5,840 bases of DNA, taken from Chloroflexota bacterium (GTDB taxonomy: Bacteria > Chloroflexota > Anaerolineae > Anaerolineales > JACQED01). Below the pieces are notes generated by a model. It had not been told where the DNA came from and ran no database searches. It saw nothing but the letters and a program-made list of their open reading frames with translations. The first letter of the stretch is position 1; each line of letters begins with the position of its first letter. The stretch is from assembly GCA_016200785.1 (NCBI GenBank), contig JACQED010000292.1, positions 1-5,840 of the forward strand, in the 5' to 3' direction. Both the position numbers and the translations under genes were made by a program. Below, in pieces: positions 4,877 through 5,840 of this stretch.

Positions 4877-5840
4877 CCTGACGAACTTCTCGATCACCTT
4901 GACCGACTCGTCGCCGGGGACGTTCAATTTCAACGCGCCCGGTTCGACGACCCTCGTTTTCTCGAACGGCGGCTCGATCAACAATTTCAAGGCGGGTGAG
5001 TACCTCGTCATCGGCCGGCCGCGTGACGCGGCGAATGCCCAGATCGTGATGAACAACGACATCTACATCGCCCTGCGGGACGGAAGCGGCGCGCTGATTG
5101 ACGACGTGGAGATTGGCGATGACTTCGAGGGCGATGGAAATGGCGACGGGGCGCCCGACGGCGGCAGCACGAACGGCAACGCCACCAGTCCGACGAACGA
5201 GGCGATTGCCCGCGTTGCCAATGGCACGGACACCGACAACGACGTGGCCGATTTCACCCAACAGGCCGCGCGCATCGGACTCGACAACGGCGGATCGCTG
5301 ACTCTTGGCGAGAACGGCGGCGGACAGGCGACCAACGCCTTCGGCGGCACGTCGGCAACTGGCGCAACTCTGTTTCGCTTCAGCCTCACCGCGATCGGCG
5401 AAACGTCGCTCATCGGCACGGGGCTGACGTTCGGCGTCACAGCCAACGGCATCGTCTCCGGCGAATCTTCAACTCGTTCAAGACACGGACAACGACGGCA
5501 CGGTGGACGTCGGCGAGGCCGCCGTCGGCACGCTCGAAGCGCCGCTCGACGTCTCGGACGGAATCACTTTTTCAACTTTCACCATCCCGGTCAATGCCGC
5601 CGGCACGGGCTACATTCTGCGCGGCGACGTGAACAATCTCGCCAGCGCCGATTCGCTCAGCCTCTCATTGCCCGTCGCCAACATCACGAATGTCACTGGC
5701 GGCACGACCGGCAAAGTCATCACCCCCACCGGCTCGGTCAGTTCCGTCACGCACTTCTCTCCCGCCGCCGCCGGTTCGGTCCTCATCAACGAAATCGTCA
5801 CCGACCCACAGACCGATTGGAGCGACTCGTCCGGCGGGAA
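4641..5840 (+). CDS. LTD protein segment 3: second linker, LTD3 and beta module (frame 3)
   Basis: Frame 3 is open from ATG 4641 to the window edge, but only about 4671-5463 looks like real protein. It begins with a Thr/Pro/Ala linker (ATTTSTPTATATATITP) and then LTD3: VIVINEVVTDPQTDW, LDEWLELFNKG, LTNFSITL, GEYLVIGRP and GALIDDVEIGDD. A DGNGDGAPD string (5133-5159) resembles a calcium-binding Asp/Gly loop. LTD3 ends in TDTDNDVADFTQQAA. The next strands, TLFRFSLTAIGETSLIG and TFGVTANGIVSGE, start a beta-rich module. After about 5463, frame 3 turns into RHGQRRHGGRRRG, a shadow of the true frame 1. The ATG has no ribosome site, so this is a continuation and not an independent gene. Confidence 0.75.
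   Translation, partial: MQKTAGVGQQATTTSTPTATATATITPTPAPTVIVINEVVTDPQTDWSTNNFNGVPGGGAISDLDEWLELFNKGLAAVDLTNFSITLTDSSPGTFNFNAPGSTTLVFSNGGSINNFKAGEYLVIGRPRDAANAQIVMNNDIYIALRDGSGALIDDVEIGDDFEGDGNGDGAPDGGSTNGNATSPTNEAIARVANGTDTDNDVADFTQQAARIGLDNGGSLTLGENGGGQATNAFGGTSATGATLFRFSLTAIGETSLIGTGLTFGVTANGIVSGESSTRSRHGQRRHGGRRRGRRRHARSAARRLGRNHFFNFHHPGQCRRHGLHSARRREQSRQRRFAQPLIARRQHHECHWRHDRQSHHPHRLGQFRHALLSRRRRFGPHQRNRHRPTDRLERLVRRE
4671..4736 (+). repeat. second low-complexity Thr/Pro/Ala linker, before LTD3
   Basis: Twenty-two codons in frame 3 encode a Thr/Pro/Ala run of the same type as the linker at 4229-4321. The start coincides with the frame change from frame 2. In frame 2 the same bases read DYDLHPDGDGDRYYHPHP, which fits neither an LTD nor a linker. 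Confidence 0.7.
4746..4784 (+). repeat. 39-base direct repeat, copy 1 (start of LTD3)
   Basis: The 39 bases at 4746-4784 match 5785-5823 at 37 positions. The differences are GTC versus ATC and CCG versus CCA. They encode INEVVTDPQTDWS here (frame 3), the first strand of LTD3. The conserved DNA, including synonymous sites, points to a recent duplication of a module or to gene conversion. Confidence 0.85.
5464..5840 (+). CDS. LTD protein segment 4: EF-hand-like module and start of LTD4 (frame 1, partial)
   Basis: Frame 1 is open from about 5464 to the window edge and has normal protein composition, while frame 3 here is Arg/His-rich. It reads LQLVQDTDNDGTVDVGE, then APLDVSDGITFSTFTIPV, TGYILRGDVNNLASADSLSL and VANITNVTGG, which look like alternating beta strands. 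From 5779 it reads VLINEIVTDPQTDWS, which matches the opening of LTD3 (VINEVVTDPQTDWS) nearly residue for residue. A further LTD therefore begins here and continues outside the window. The beta module between LTD3 and LTD4 probably belongs to a repeating LTD-plus-beta unit. I cannot name a family for it. Confidence 0.7.
5482..5517 (+). other. EF-hand-like calcium-binding loop in the beta module
   Basis: Frame 1 encodes DTDNDGTVDVGE. This fits the 12-residue EF-hand loop exactly: Asp at 1, 3 and 5, Gly at 6, a hydrophobic Val at 8, Asp at 9 and Glu at 12. Flanking helices are not obvious, so it may be a Dockerin-like or beta-module calcium loop and not a true EF-hand. Calcium binding is inferred from the pattern. 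Confidence 0.6.
5785..5823 (+). repeat. 39-base direct repeat, copy 2 (start of LTD4)
   Basis: This is the partner of 4746-4784 and encodes INEIVTDPQTDWS in frame 1. The copies are 1039 bases apart, which is one more than a multiple of three, so the frame break near 5464 is needed to read both as the same protein motif. Confidence 0.85.

Larger units (their letters stand above)
3516..5840 (+). pseudogene. large exported multi-domain lamin-tail-domain (LTD) protein, frame-broken, runs off the window
   Basis: The whole gene can be followed as one architecture spread over three reading frames: signal peptide (residues 1-41), LTD1 (about 3663-4200), Thr/Pro linker (4229-4321), LTD2 (about 4337-4670, cut short), second linker (4671-4736), LTD3 (4737-about 5290), a beta-rich module with an EF-hand-like loop (about 5290-5770), and the start of LTD4 (5779-5840). 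LTD is an immunoglobulin-like fold that in bacteria often appears in secreted proteins and may bind surfaces, DNA or other proteins. No catalytic domain is visible. Frame changes fall near 3775, 4670 and 5464. Start choice: GTG 3516, with AAGGAGAGG at 3503-3511. Either the product is inactivated, or the sequence has local errors. The C-terminus, and any cell-wall or secretion anchor, lies beyond the window. Confidence 0.75.

Noticed and set aside
4400..5261. Minus-strand open frames of 220 and 218 residues across the LTD region
   Set aside because: They overlap in different frames, oppose well-supported LTD strands on the + strand, and show no ribosome sites or domains.

Overview
The window reads as a GC-rich bacterial chromosome fragment, most likely from Chloroflexota (an Anaerolineae/Caldilineae-type organism). 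This placement is an inference. It rests on secreted lamin-tail-domain (LTD) proteins joined by Thr/Pro/Asn/Ala linkers, a DUF433 protein, and palindromic intergenic repeats built on CACGAGGACACGA-like units. No marker gene is present to prove it. All recognisable genes lie on the + strand.

Layout. (1) 1-117 is the 3' end of an upstream gene, probably a Nudix hydrolase. (2) A sigma70-type promoter (123-150) and an imperfect palindromic repeat (187-250) lead into a tight two-gene operon. The operon is ridA (289-699), an enamine/imine deaminase, followed after a single base by a class III PLP aminotransferase (701-1966) with all expected catalytic residues. The pair makes metabolic sense, because RidA clears reactive 2-aminoacrylate-type intermediates that damage PLP enzymes. 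(3) A second palindrome of the same family (1980-2052) closes the operon. (4) 2069-2909 holds an unrecognised protein of about 279 aa whose frame is broken near 2323. (5) 2938-3267 encodes a DUF433 protein (antitoxin-like) with no toxin partner beside it. (6) 3268-3515 holds a long inverted repeat built from the heptamer AGCGGAT and a good promoter. (7) From 3516 to the window edge runs a large exported LTD protein, read in four successive frames.

The LTD gene is the most unusual part. It has a GTG start with a strong Shine-Dalgarno and a signal peptide. LTD1 is followed by a Thr/Pro linker, an LTD2 cut short, a second linker and LTD3. A beta-rich module with a perfect EF-hand-like loop comes next, and then the first residues of a fourth LTD. 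Frames change near 3775-3779 (an A5 tract; one more A restores the frame), near 4670 and near 5464. With the break at 2323, this makes four frame breaks in the last 3.6 kb, while the first two complete genes are clean. Local sequence or assembly error at repeats, or genuine gene decay, are both possible. I did not find a convincing new defence, mobile or regulatory system. The most interesting signals are the modular LTD/EF-hand architecture and the two intergenic palindrome families.
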